From Petunia secreta (taxonomy: Eukaryota; Streptophyta; Magnoliopsida; Solanales; Solanaceae), in NCBI GenBank assembly GCA_029990175.1, contig JARKIP010000048.1:25196001-25260000 (forward strand): a DNA stretch of 64,000 nucleotides. The letters are read 5' to 3'. Position numbers and translations under genes: made by a program. This document shows, one piece after another, positions 21,416-31,817 of the stretch. The notes under the pieces were generated by a model that was not told where the DNA came from, made no database searches, and saw only the letters and a program-made list of their open reading frames with translations. How positions within the stretch are numbered: position 1 is the first letter of the stretch; the number at the start of each line of letters is the position of its first letter.

Positions 21416-23750
21416 TGTTGACACCCAATTTTGTCCCGGATTTTAATTAAATGTATAATTATTTTAAAATTAAGTTCAATTTTGAAAATTGCAACTAAAT
21501 AGCTAATTTTAAAGGGAAATGGCCAAAATTGCATGTCATCCCTTTATTTGCAGCGTACTATATAATTATTTGTTTAATTTAATTAAAGGGCTAAATCTGT
21601 TCTTAAATTTTAATTTAGGATCATTTCTGCAAAGCCCATATCACACATACACACACAACCAACTATTGAATCATCTTCCTTTTTTATCCCAAAAACCCTA
21701 CACCCATTTTATTCTATCAGCCTACCCACCCATCATTCACTGATCTTCCTCACCAAAAACCCTTTTCTCCTTCTCTTAAAACTGTATGTACAATACTACA
21801 CACCCACCTTCACTCGCACTCAAAAAATCAGTACACGCACGGCCTCCCACGTCTCCCTCACAACTTCACATCGCATCATCGTCACAACCACACACACTCA
21901 TAGATCTTAAACAAGGACGGGGAGGACTACCATCTTTGACAGAAAATCAGATGACCACCACTCCTATAAACACATCGAGAAATCGGAAAAAGGAAAATAA
22001 CGAAACAGTGATAGCTCATGGGAATAACACCGGTGAGGGGATAGTGGATGGATCGATCTAAAATAGTGAGAAGCGGGGGGTAGTAGCGACGCCATTGGAG
22101 TCGCCTCGTGAAAGATAAACAAGCGGCAGTCGCTCCTCCTTCGTTTTCCTCGTCGAGTTTCTGTTGCTAGCGCCGATGTTCCAACCGGAAGTTTCACCGG
22201 CAGTGCCCTTTGTTTTCTGGACCTGTATCCTGCTACTGGTGCTCTTTTGTTCCATTTGTTATGGTGCTCGCTGTTACCATTGTTACCCTACCGGAGTTTT
22301 GTCACTTTCTGATCCAACACCGATTTGCCTGTTATTGTTATGGTTGTTGTGTTACGGGGCTCGTTTTGAGACTGTTGTAGGTGTTAATTTGATGAAGGCT
22401 TCGCCTTTGTCCAATTCCTATTGTCACTAATCTCATCGTGACTGGATTAAGCTGTTGGTTTGGCCAACAATTGCTTCGTTTGCCTTGGGAACTGTGTAAT
22501 ACACACTGGATAAATTTTTTATCTATTACAGGATTTTTGGACTGATATGAACACGATGCTACATGGCCAATGAAAATAATCAAATAATTGATTTGAGGAT
22601 TATGGACTGATATTGAATTGATACTACACGGCCAATGAAAAAATACGTATACACGTATTGAGGCCTCGGGATTGATTTGAACATGATACTACGCTTGAAC
22701 GGTCCCGTTCCCGTGTCCCTAAAGCAAAAAGGCGATGATGAACGTATGCATTTGAAGCAAAACAAGTCGAATAGAGTGATGGATTTGGTACTTGGATGGC
22801 AACACGGCCCGGGCTTCGTGTTTGCAACCGTACAAACATCCCGAGCCTCTACATGACGCGCCATACAAATCTGAGCCTAACATTTTGCAAAAACCAATCC
22901 CCTTTACTATTATTTTTTTTTATTACTACTATTATATATTATCATTATTATTATTACTTTATTACTTTATTATTATTATTTTTTTATTTACATTAATTAT
23001 GACATTTTATTATCGTACTAATCCAATTTCATTTTCATAATTTATGCGAGGTACATTTTGGCACGAACAACTTGGGGACGCTTTTGGCTAACCTGCAGAT
23101 GTGGATATACATTGACCTGGACTCAAGCATTCAGAATAAGACTTAGGAATTTTAGAAAATCCAAGGCTCCCACGAGTTGATCATTTCTCGGATTTTATCT
23201 TTAAACTTTGTCTTTCTTTTCTTAGAGATATTTATGCAAATAAATGTGTAAAATATTTTATTTATCCATAATATGTGATTGTTTGTATATTGCCATACTT
23301 TATGTTCATTGCCTTTTATTGTGAAGTCGTTATTTAATTTATTGCAAATTGGGATCGTCTTAGCAAATGCGTGCAAGTAAAATATATATTTTGCAAATAA
23401 GCTTTTTATTTAATTGATTATTTATTGTTATATTTATTATTATCAGTATTATTATTCAAATAATTCTTTTGAAAGAAAAGCGCACTTGTAAATATTTGAA
23501 AACCTGTCGGATTAACCGTAGTTTACGGAATTTTAGAAGTGCCTTAAAAAAATATTCTTCCGAAATTAATAAAACCTCTTACTTAGAATCTCTGAAAAGA
23601 CCGTCTTTTATAAAAATGGAGTTTTTGCATGCATTTGCTAAATTGGTTCCCCATTTTTCTTAAATTGGGTGCGACTCCAAAGACTCCAAAAGAGTTAGTC
23701 CATCATGTCGATATTCCGGAATTTATCCTTTTCATTTTTGGGGTTCAACA
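21416..23750 (+). repeat. Second Ogre-like solo LTR (2335 bp), plus orientation
   Basis: It starts TGTTGACACCCAATTTTG and ends TTGGGGTTCAACA. The five flanking bases are CTACC on both sides (21411-21415 and 23751-23755), a perfect target duplication. Its end resembles the big LTR it interrupts (shared GCATGCATTTG and AAATTGGGTG blocks) but the middle differs, so it is a related, shorter subfamily. It contains an AT-rich simple stretch at 22905-23000. Open frames inside it are not genes. Confidence 0.92.
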
Positions 23751-24825
23751 CTACCCTGAACTAAAACAAACCCCTGAACACCCTTGAAAACAGAAACTAT
23801 AGCTGCTGCAAAACAAGACCCAACCTAAGCTTTATTCACACATAATTTAGATATTTCAACACCTCTACCAAGTGAATGAAATGAAAATTTTGTTGTTAAA
23901 GGTCTATTAGGATTGAATCAACTAGCGAGTACATTCAAAAGAAAAATTATATTAACAGGCTAACCACACATCCTTAACTAATAATTGAAGTTTACAAACA
24001 TACAATAGTTATAGCAAAACAAAGCACAATGAGATCATTTAAATAATTTTATAATCAGGGAAAAACATAAAAAAATCTACAGTTGAAATAAATAACTAGA
24101 TAAATAATAACTAAAAAAAATAAAGAAATGAGAACGATTGTTGCCTCTTTCGGGGCAGTGAACAAGGCGAGGGTTCGAAGAAATTGACTCGAACAAGAAT
24201 ACGACTCGAGCAACGACAAAGCGATACAATAAAAATCAAAAGGAGCTAGTAATACTTTGTATGAACTTCAGACCCGAAATAAAAGAACTTCAGTATCTTT
24301 TGTATAATGCCCTTTCTTCCTCCTGTTCCCCCCAGAAGCTGCGCATATATAACTATATATATATAGGATAAATTAGAGTTCTTGAGGGTATGAAAAATTG
24401 GGAAGAAAATACTAAAATGACCCCCCCCAACGGGTCTTACTGGATAAGAACTTTGTACTACCAGGATGAGCTGGAATTTTTTGGACTGATATAGTGAAAT
24501 TTTGGGTGAACCTTAAGGGATTGGGGTTATCGGGTAAAGGGTCGTGGGGTTGAGAACGGGCATTTGGGTCCAAAAGGAAAATGGGAATGGGTAATTCTGA
24601 AATGAGGGTGGGGAAATGATGCGGGGCAAATTGAGCCAAAGTGTCAACCATCTTGAGCCAAGCGTGAGAGCACAAAGGATACAAGTCAAGGGCTCCGGAG
24701 GAGGGTTCGAGAGTGATTTAGAGTCATGGACTTGAGCGCCATTGAAGGAGGATCGACTACGGCCCAAGGAGGATTCCGTAGAGTCCATTTTGAACCGTCT
24801 TCACAACTCCAGGAAAGGGGCGGAC

Positions 24826-24940
24826 ATTGCACACTCTCTAGATCTCTCCAAAGGCGGACTGCCCCTGTTAAAGGGCGGACCGCCCACTCTGCAACCATGT
24901 GATTCGGGCGGACCGCCCACTCCTGTCAGGCGGGGCACTT
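24826..24940 (+). repeat. GGCGGACCGCC palindrome cluster, element B 5' LTR
   Basis: Four to five copies of GGGCGGACCGCCC or shorter variants lie upstream of the TATA box. The 3' LTR repeats them at 30005-30130, and the leader has more at 25874-26010 (GGCGGACCGCCTC and variants). The position is the same as the clusters in element 1 and A, but the palindrome is different. Confidence 0.85.
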
Positions 24941-25059
24941 AGTTGCTATGTTTTGTACGGAAATTCTAAGTGTAACCCCTATTTTAGCCCTACGAGGCTT
25001 GTATTGTTTTTATATCATTTGAGGGCTTTTTAGACATTACATTAGGAGTGTGGAACGCC

Positions 25060-25067
25060 TATAAATA
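25060..25067 (+). promoter_or_regulatory. TATA box, element B 5' LTR
   Basis: TATAAATA in the context CGCCTATAAATATC. The 3' LTR copy is at 30259-30266. Confidence 0.6.
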
Positions 25068-25374
25068 TCACACTTAGTCATTTAATTTAGTAGTTAACTT
25101 TGACTTGAGAGAATAGAAGATATAATGGGTTTGGCCATTCTTGTTGAACCTCGAGCTTCATGTATCTCTTACTTGGAATCCATGGTGGATCACCCTAGTC
25201 TGACTCCGTTAGTGGTTCAAGTCTCTTTCTTCCTTTGAATCAATCTACTTGTTTAGTTTGATTCATTCTTTCTTCTACTTCTGTTCTTCCCCATCCCTAC
25301 TTTCTCTCTATCGTGTTTACTTTATTGCTTCCGCTACCTTGTTTTTGCTTCCATAATTTTGACCCGTATCATCT

Positions 25375-25386
25375 TGGTATCAGAGC
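25375..25386 (+). promoter_or_regulatory. Primer-binding site of element B (initiator Met tRNA)
   Basis: TGGTATCAGAGC, three bases after the LTR end, is the perfect complement of the plant initiator Met tRNA 3' end. Confidence 0.9.
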
Positions 25387-26304
25387 AAAGCTCGGAATTT
25401 TTTCTTACAAACCCTTGATCCTTGTTCATCTATCTCGTATCTTTGGTTTAGTGTTCTTGTTGTTATTGTTCTTGTGAAAGAAGAAAAAAAATAAAACAAA
25501 TTGAAAAAGTAGAAAATTACAAAAAGAAAATTGCTAAAGATTCATAGATTTGATGACCCATTCGATTATTGTTATTGGGGATTGTTATGTAATGATTACC
25601 CGTTGATTTGGTACCCTTCTTACATGATTTGGCGTTGAGAATCAAAAGCTTGAAAATCAAAAACCCCAAAATTGAAAAACCCTTGAATTTGATTGAAATT
25701 TCTTGATTTGGAATTGTTGATGATTGGGTGTTGTTATAAATCATTGGAAATTGATTGTAGTAGTTGAAAACACATTGTGGTACCTTTGTATTGGGAAAAC
25801 ACTTGAAAACATTGGAGATTTGGGTGCAAAAGAACCAAAAACACAAAGTGAAAGGCTGCAGGAAATTGCACTGGGCGGACGGCCTACTTACTAAGGCGGA
25901 CCGCCTCTTTTGTTGCATACTTTCTGGACTTCAAGTAGGCTGACCGCCTACTCCCCACTGTAAAATAGTGGGCGGGCCGCCTACTTTCAGAGGCGGGGGG
26001 CCTCTTTTGCTGAAGGTTGTCCGGGTAGAATTTTCGTAGGTTTTCGTGTTTCCTTTGCTTCAGAACTTCTTGGTTAGTGTTTCTAAGGTAATTTTCCTAC
26101 TTTATTAATACTAACTCATTGAGCTTATAGGGTTTTGTGTCTTGAAGTCTTTACTTAATGTCGTAGAACTTGCTTGCTTCAAGTGCGCATTTAAATAGCT
26201 TCTGTACATCGAGTCGCATAAACTCCATACCGAATCATTACTTGGGAGTACTAGTTGTTGATCTTGACACTGTGGTTACTAAGAGAACAATAAGGTCTTG
26301 AGTG

Positions 26305-26452
26305 GAAAAAGGCTTGAGTGGTGAGAACAATAGAGTGTGGTCACAAAAACAAACGATCTTGAGTGTATACATGAGTGGAAAGAAAATTGAGTGTCATCTT
26401 TTGAGTGATACAAGTGAGGGAGTGAATTTGTGAGGTGCTTTACTCTTTGGTT
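26305..26452 (+). promoter_or_regulatory. Conserved GAGTG-rich leader upstream of ORF1, element B
   Basis: Alignable with 14228-14375 of element A. GAGTG occurs at 26316, 26333, 26361, 26373, 26389, 26403 and 26420, with one more copy just before at 26300. It ends just before the ORF1 ATG at 26459. Confidence 0.6.
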
Positions 26453-26458
26453 ATAACT

Positions 26459-27968
26459 ATGGCTTCGGATGATGATTGTGGAGGGTATGACTCATGTGGG
26501 GATGATGGAGACTATGGTTCCTATGATGATGATGGGTATTGCTATGACGATTCGGGGAACCAAGGCTCGTATGATGATGAAGCGGGTTACTATGATGCTC
26601 ATGACGATTATGAAGACTATAAGGCTTGTGGAGATGAATGTGAAGATTCTTATACTTTTAGTCAAGAATTTGTAGATAGTGACGCTTCAAGGTATATCGT
26701 TCTTACTTACTCTTCTTGTTATGAATTTGAACATGATGATAGTGACATAGAGAGAACGGATGGTGAAGTTGATAATACGAATTGTTCATATGCATCTTCT
26801 CTTGGTGTTGCTTGTGGTGTACAAGGGAGTAGTAGAAGTCCTCCATTAGTATGAGAGGAAGTGGTGGTTGTTCCATGGGAAGGGAGAAGCTTGCCTATCC
26901 TACTTGTGCTAAACGGCTAGATGCTTCTAATGCCCATGTGAAGGGTGGATTTAGAAATGGTATTGCTCTTGTTACTAATGGAGTGTATTGCTCTAGTAGT
27001 AGTGGTAGGAGTAGTGCTATGGTATATGGAACCAAGGCGAGAGGCACTTATGGGTTCCATAGCGGTACTCCTTCCTCGACTTTCAACAACACTTCTAATG
27101 TTAGAAGAGCGACGGGAAGTGGAGGTTATTCTAGTGGTGTTTCCACTAGTGGAGGGATAAGGAAAACCCAACTTGATAGTGATGATTTTCTTGAACTTCC
27201 AGGTTCTTATTTGGGTGATCCTATACAAGACTTGTGTGAAAGTAGGTTCATTTTTAGGTGAATGGTAATGGAGGATGCTTGCTCAAGATTAGTGAAACCA
27301 ATGCTAATTATATTAACACCTCTTGGGTTGATAGACTAAAGATACCATGCTATAAATTGAAACATCCTTATGTGTGTCATGGTGTTTAGGTTACTAGCGA
27401 GGCTCAGGTACTCATATCTCATGGGAGTTACCAGGAATATATTTGGTGTGATGTGTATCCCATGAAGTATTTTGGCATTTGGTTAGGTGAACTATGGTTC
27501 CAAGACAAGAGAGTGTGGTATGATCTCATGAAGGATAAGTATAAAGTGAGCAAGGGACGAAGGACTTATGACTTTGAACCTTGTCGGGCAAAGATTAAGA
27601 TACATCCTAGTACCCCTTCTTTGTCTATGCAAAGGAGAAAGGAGCAAGAACCTCATTCCATGATTGAAAGAGTGTAATCAAGAAGTCCTACAAACACAAG
27701 CAATAGTGGGACTAATGCAAGAAAACAGTTGACAAATGTCAACAAGGTGAACCCAAAACCACACGCTCCAAAGCTAAGTGGTTCACCAACAAAGAAGAAG
27801 GAGAGCTCAAGTGATGATTCTCCAAGTCCTAGATTCCGGGTTGATATTAAGAGTCCACCTACTCCGGCTATGGGTATTCTTGGGCCTCGTCTCAACTCAC
27901 CCGAATTTGAGAGACAAAAGATTGAGAGTAAAGGAGTGACCGATGACATTCCTCGAGTAGAAAAATGA
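26459..27968 (+). pseudogene. ORF1 of element B: acidic protein with protease remnant, frameshifted
   Basis: The start ATG at 26459 follows the leader as in element A. The acidic Gly/Tyr/Asp part (YGSYDDDGYCYDDSGNQGSY) runs to about 26850, where the frame shifts. A Ser/Gly-rich part continues to 27261. After another shift the protease-like fold is readable at 27270-27560 (WVDRLKIP, YIWCDVYPMKYFGIWLGELWF), with an in-frame TAG at about 27388. The DSG catalytic motif is replaced by an unrelated SETNANYINTS stretch. A stop at 27675-27677 interrupts the Lys/Pro-rich tail, which ends GVTDDIPRVEK at the stop conserved with element A. Confidence 0.75.
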
Positions 27969-28110
27969 GAGGATGTATTGAGTGATGTGAGTGGGATGTC
28001 ACCACCCCGAATATACACCCGACCTTAAAAAGAAAATGAGGAAAACGAGAGAGGGAAATAGAATTGTTGAGAGTGAGGACACCTATTGTTGAGAGTGAGG
28101 ACACCTCTTA

Positions 28111-28151
28111 TTCTAACCTTAACCCTTTATCTTTTTCTTCTACTTGTGTAG
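28111..28151 (+). promoter_or_regulatory. Candidate branch point and splice acceptor before ORF2, element B
   Basis: TTCTAAC at 28111-28117, then a T/C-rich tract (CCCTTTATCTTTTTCTTCTAC), then AG at 28150-28151, 21 bases before the ORF2 ATG at 28172. Element A has the corresponding signal at 15785-15808. Confidence 0.5.
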
Positions 28152-28171
28152 GTATTCTTGGAGGCAAGCCA

Positions 28172-29722
28172 ATGGAGCCTCAATCATGTTCCAAGGTGGA
28201 AGGACAAGGTGAAGAAGATCTTCAATGTGAGCTTCAAGGTAAAGGAACAATTCATGACACTTCAAGTGCATTGAGTGAGCAAGATGGCCACTCAAAGGTA
28301 TGTGATAGTTCTTCCCTTGAGCATGTTACTTCCTTGTCTAATGATAGTGTTTGTGAAAACTCTATGCTAGTTGATGATGTGAGTGATTACAATGTGTTTG
28401 TTACTAGTGTAGAGTCGGTTGGTCAACTTGTGTGCGATTGTGAACCACTAGTTGAGAGGGATGATAAGCCACATCATGATGTGAGCTCGATTATCATTGA
28501 ACCTCTCTTTAGTGAAGATTGTGTAGTTGACCTTGATTGTGACGCTTGTTATGACACCCTACCTATATTTGATGATGGGGAAGATGAGTTGAATAAATAC
28601 CCTATCCTTTCCCTTGATGAATTGCTTGATAATGGTGGACATATGTGTTGTAGTGAGGATGGTAGTGACCTTGAGGAGTCCCTAGTGGATGAGATGGATC
28701 GAATTGGATTCGATGACTTCTCAAGTGTGGATGATGACTCTAGTTTTGATGTCTCACCTTTGATGGGTAGTAAAATTGTTTTCACCAACCCCTTGTTTGA
28801 AGAGGATTTTCAAAGAGGTGAAGATGTGTATCAAAGTAGAGAAGAGTTTGGATTTAAACCTCCATGGTTTGGAAAGTTTGACTCTATGGACAATCCATTG
28901 TCTGGAACTCCAAGCGAGGTGAGTGTTCTTGGTATTGGTTGTATTGAACCAACTTCTAGTAGTTCTAGCCTTTATTGTGTGGACTACAATGATGAAGAAT
29001 CTATTTTGGAGACCTTCCTTGAGAGTTTTCCTAGAGAGGGAGATTGTCTTAGAGGTGAATTTGGAGGTGAGGAAGTCACTCTTGGTGTGTGTAAGAGTGC
29101 TTCCAAGAAGGGGAATGGAGTAATTGATGTTAGTTTTCAATTGAACTATTTTATTTACTCCATCCCACATGTTGATCACACCTTGGGTGTTGAGCATGCC
29201 AAAGCCAAGGAGTCACATGGTGATAAAAATGAATTAAAGGCTTGGTGTGATGGCTATGAGCTTAGAGATGATAGAGTTCTTGATTCCTTAAGCGTGCATG
29301 TTGCATGTCCTATTAATCTCTTTGCTTGTTATAATTGTGAGTGCTTGTCATTGTGGAGCCAAGAAATTGTTGTTTCCTTTGGAGACGTAAGCTTTTTTAT
29401 TATTATTGATACTTGGCTCTATCACAAAAGTGTGATTTTCACATCACTTGTACTCACTCTTGTTGGACTTGTCTACTCTTGTAGTGGGAAGTTTTGGTGT
29501 GTTCTTATTGGACTTAGGGATCATAGGTATTTTAATAGCTTGATCTTGCATATTCTCTACCCTGTTGATCTATTTGATGAATCATGTGTTGAGTGCACCC
29601 ATTGGGAAAGCCAAGTAGTTGTTGTTTTCTTTGGAAACATGCGCTTTATCATTGTCATTGATACTTGGTTATACCATAAGAGTGTGTTTTCCCACACTAC
29701 TTGCACTAACTTACTCTTGTAG
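28172..29722 (+). CDS. ORF2 of element B: unknown acidic protein with duplicated DTWLYHKSV module
   Basis: About 516 codons from ATG 28172; the open frame also extends upstream to 28064. Residues 1-260 are acidic and Ser-rich (DVSDYNVF, DDGEDELN). The middle has FTNPLFEED and the LNYFIYSIPHVDHTLGVE block shared with element A. The last third contains a repeated module: VSFGDVSFFIIIDTWLYHKSV (motif 29408-29434), then VFFGNMRFIIVIDTWLYHKSV (29660-29686), each after a Cys-rich CPINLFAC or YPVDLFDESC segment. VIFTSLVLTLVGLVYSC between them is hydrophobic enough to be a membrane span. No stops for 1.5 kb suggests recent constraint. I recognise no family; an envelope-like or regulatory role is a guess. 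Confidence 0.75.
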   Translation: MEPQSCSKVEGQGEEDLQCELQGKGTIHDTSSALSEQDGHSKVCDSSSLEHVTSLSNDSVCENSMLVDDVSDYNVFVTSVESVGQLVCDCEPLVERDDKPHHDVSSIIIEPLFSEDCVVDLDCDACYDTLPIFDDGEDELNKYPILSLDELLDNGGHMCCSEDGSDLEESLVDEMDRIGFDDFSSVDDDSSFDVSPLMGSKIVFTNPLFEEDFQRGEDVYQSREEFGFKPPWFGKFDSMDNPLSGTPSEVSVLGIGCIEPTSSSSSLYCVDYNDEESILETFLESFPREGDCLRGEFGGEEVTLGVCKSASKKGNGVIDVSFQLNYFIYSIPHVDHTLGVEHAKAKESHGDKNELKAWCDGYELRDDRVLDSLSVHVACPINLFACYNCECLSLWSQEIVVSFGDVSFFIIIDTWLYHKSVIFTSLVLTLVGLVYSCSGKFWCVLIGLRDHRYFNSLILHILYPVDLFDESCVECTHWESQVVVVFFGNMRFIIVIDTWLYHKSVFSHTTCTNLLL

Positions 29723-29773
29723 TAGGAGATTTTGGATGTGCTTGTCTTTGGTTGTAGGTCTTGATGGTTTGCT

Positions 29774-29806
29774 TTCGATGACGAAATCCTTTCAAGAGGG
29801 GGAGGA
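29774..29806 (+). promoter_or_regulatory. Inverted-repeat motif and polypurine tract, element B
   Basis: TTCGATGACGAA at 29774-29785 keeps the TTCG/CGAA arms with a changed spacer. The polypurine tract AAGAGGGGGAGGA follows, and the LTR starts 21 nt downstream. Confidence 0.75.
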
Positions 29807-30570
29807 TGATGCGGGGTAAATTGAGCCAAAGCGTCAACCATCTAGAGCTAAGCGTGAGAGCACAAAGGATACAAGGCAAGGGCTCCGGAGGAGGGTTCGA
29901 GTGATTTGGAGTAATGGACTTGAGCGCTATTGAGGGAGGACCGACTACGGACCAAGGAGGAACCCCTAGAATCCATTTTGAGCCGTCTTCACAACTCCAG
30001 GAAAGGGGCAGACCGCCTAGTTGATTGCACACTTTCTGGATCTCTCCAAAGGCAGACCGCCTCTGTTAAAGGGTGGACCGCCCACTCTGCAACCATGTGA
30101 TTCGGGCGGACCGCCCTCTCCTATCAGGCGGGGTGCCTATTTGCTATGTTTTGTACGGAAATTCTAAGTGTAATCCCTATTTTGGCCCTACGAGGCTTTG
30201 TATTGTTTTTATATCATTTGAGGGCTTTTTAGACATTACATTAGGAGTGTGGAACACCTATAAATACCACACTTAGTCATTTCATTTAGTAGTTAACTTT
30301 GAAATGGGAGAATAGAAGATAGAATAGGCTTGGCCATTCTTGTTGAAGCTCGAGCTTCATGTTTCTCTTACTTAGAATCCATGGTGGATCACCCTAGTGT
30401 GACCCCATTAGTGGTTCAAGTCTCTTTCTTCCTTTGAATCAATCTACTTGTTTAGTTTGATTCGTTCTTTCTTTTATTTCTGTTCTTCCTTATCCCTATT
30501 TTTTCTCTATCATGTTCACTTTATTGCTTCCGCTACCTTATTTTTACTTTCGTGATTTTGACCCGTATCA
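29807..30570 (+). repeat. 3' LTR of element B (764 bp)
   Basis: Nearly identical to 24617-25371, including the palindrome cluster and TATA box. Followed by the target copy GGAAA. Confidence 0.95.
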
Positions 30571-31817
30571 GGAAATATGGATCGGTAGCCACTATTCACC
30601 TCGCTCAATGAGGATCAGCCATTATTTTAAATATGTTAGATTTTTAGGCACTTTGCAATATCTTGGACATAAATATCCTCACCTTCTTCACTAAACAATT
30701 ACAACTTTAGTATCTCAGAATTGATTCATACTTCATCAATGAATTCTAAGTGCCATTAATATCGCTTTCCCACAAATAAAACAACTTAAATTCATAATAT
30801 GGGGCAAAAACTAAGGTCAAAATGTCCAAAATTCAATTTTTAAAGTGTTGATTATTACTGTAATAACAACTATGAAAATGGTGGAAAATCTATAAAATTT
30901 TTATTTCAGTCAATTCAAAATAGTCCCAAATTTAAAATGCAATCGTATAACATCAATATCAACAAACCCCAATCATTAAATGAAGGACACTTACAAAAAT
31001 ACCCACAAAACCTAAAATAACTACAGCAACTACCCACTATTTTCAGATATTACATGACCTACCTACTAAATTATTTACCAACTCTACCTATCCACACTTG
31101 TATACCATAGTTTATGCAGTATACCATAAAAGTATATACATATAAGGTATAACAAAGGTATACTGTAATAAATGGCTCTCCAAACCTTTATACCATAATT
31201 TATGCAGCATACCTTAAATATTTTAGGTATACAATAATAAATGGGTAGGTTGGGTAAATACTTTTAGTTTTATGGGTAGTATAATTTTTAATTGGTATAA
31301 CTTGTAAATATTTTAAATTTCATGGGTATAGAGTGTAAAAATCCCTTAAATGAATAAGATAACATCAAATTAAACAAACCCACTTTGTATTATTTGTAAA
31401 AGTTTTTAAACTTCTACAATGGTAATTTTTAAATTTTTAGGAGAAATTAATAAAAACAAATTACATAATAGCAATAGAATTGAAGGGGAACACACAAGAG
31501 TTAAAGAAATAAACTCTGAAGTTGAAAGAAACAATATGGAGTCTATGAAGTTTAAAAACCCCAAAATTTAGGGTGTGTATGTAATATGGTTGTTGCGCAA
31601 ATAGGCTGAATTCAAATTCTAGGAACGATTTTAGCCTGATATTAGGTTTTAATAGGTAAGTGAGGGAATTGCAAGGATAAGCTAAAATTAGGGTTGCGCA
31701 TTACAATTTTAACCATTTTTATTTGAAATTAATCAATTAGCTTTTGATTTTTTAAAATTAGCCTTATTTAAAAATAATTAGACTTTAATTCGAAATTTCG
31801 GATAAAATTGGTGTCAA

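Larger units (their letters stand above)
24617..25371 (+). repeat. 5' LTR of element B (755 bp)
   Basis: Contains a cluster of GGCGGACCGCC-type palindromes at about 24826-24940 and TATAAATA at 25060-25067. TG...CA ends. Confidence 0.95.
24617..30570 (+). mobile_element. Non-autonomous LTR retrotransposon B (no RT, no integrase)
   Basis: Direct LTRs at 24617-25371 and 29807-30570 start TGATGCGGGG and end GACCCGTATCA. GGAAA flanks both sides (24612-24616 and 30571-30575), a perfect target duplication. A perfect initiator-Met primer site and a polypurine tract are present. The layout equals element A: palindrome cluster, GAGTG leader, acidic ORF1 with protease remnant, splice-acceptor-like signal, ORF2 with DTWLYHKSV. 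The LTRs are closely similar, so the insertion is fairly recent. Confidence 0.95.
18914..31817 (-). repeat. Ogre-type solo LTR, about 4.6 kb without insertions, nested
   Basis: Read on the minus strand it starts TTGACACC near 31817 (the leading TG is mutated) and ends GGGGTTCAACA at 18914. These are the same termini as the Ogre 3' LTR at 51659-56095. Its parts are 18914-21415, 23756-24616 and 30576-31817, separated by a solo LTR and element B, each with a perfect target duplication. The sum of about 4.6 kb agrees with the 4437-bp LTR on the right. The target copy is GAACT on one side and GAAGC on the other, minus strand. Removing it restores the frame of the coiled-coil locus, so recombination left only this LTR. 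No genes of its own. Confidence 0.85.

Noticed and set aside
21519..23040. Several open frames of 60-95 codons inside the 2.3-kb solo LTR
   Set aside because: They lie in a non-coding LTR, on both strands, without recognisable domains.
18914..31817. Reading the TGTTGAAC...GTGTCAA termini as inverted repeats of one large DNA transposon
   Set aside because: The same termini bound a 4.4-kb LTR preceded by a polypurine tract at 51659-56095, so these are LTR ends.
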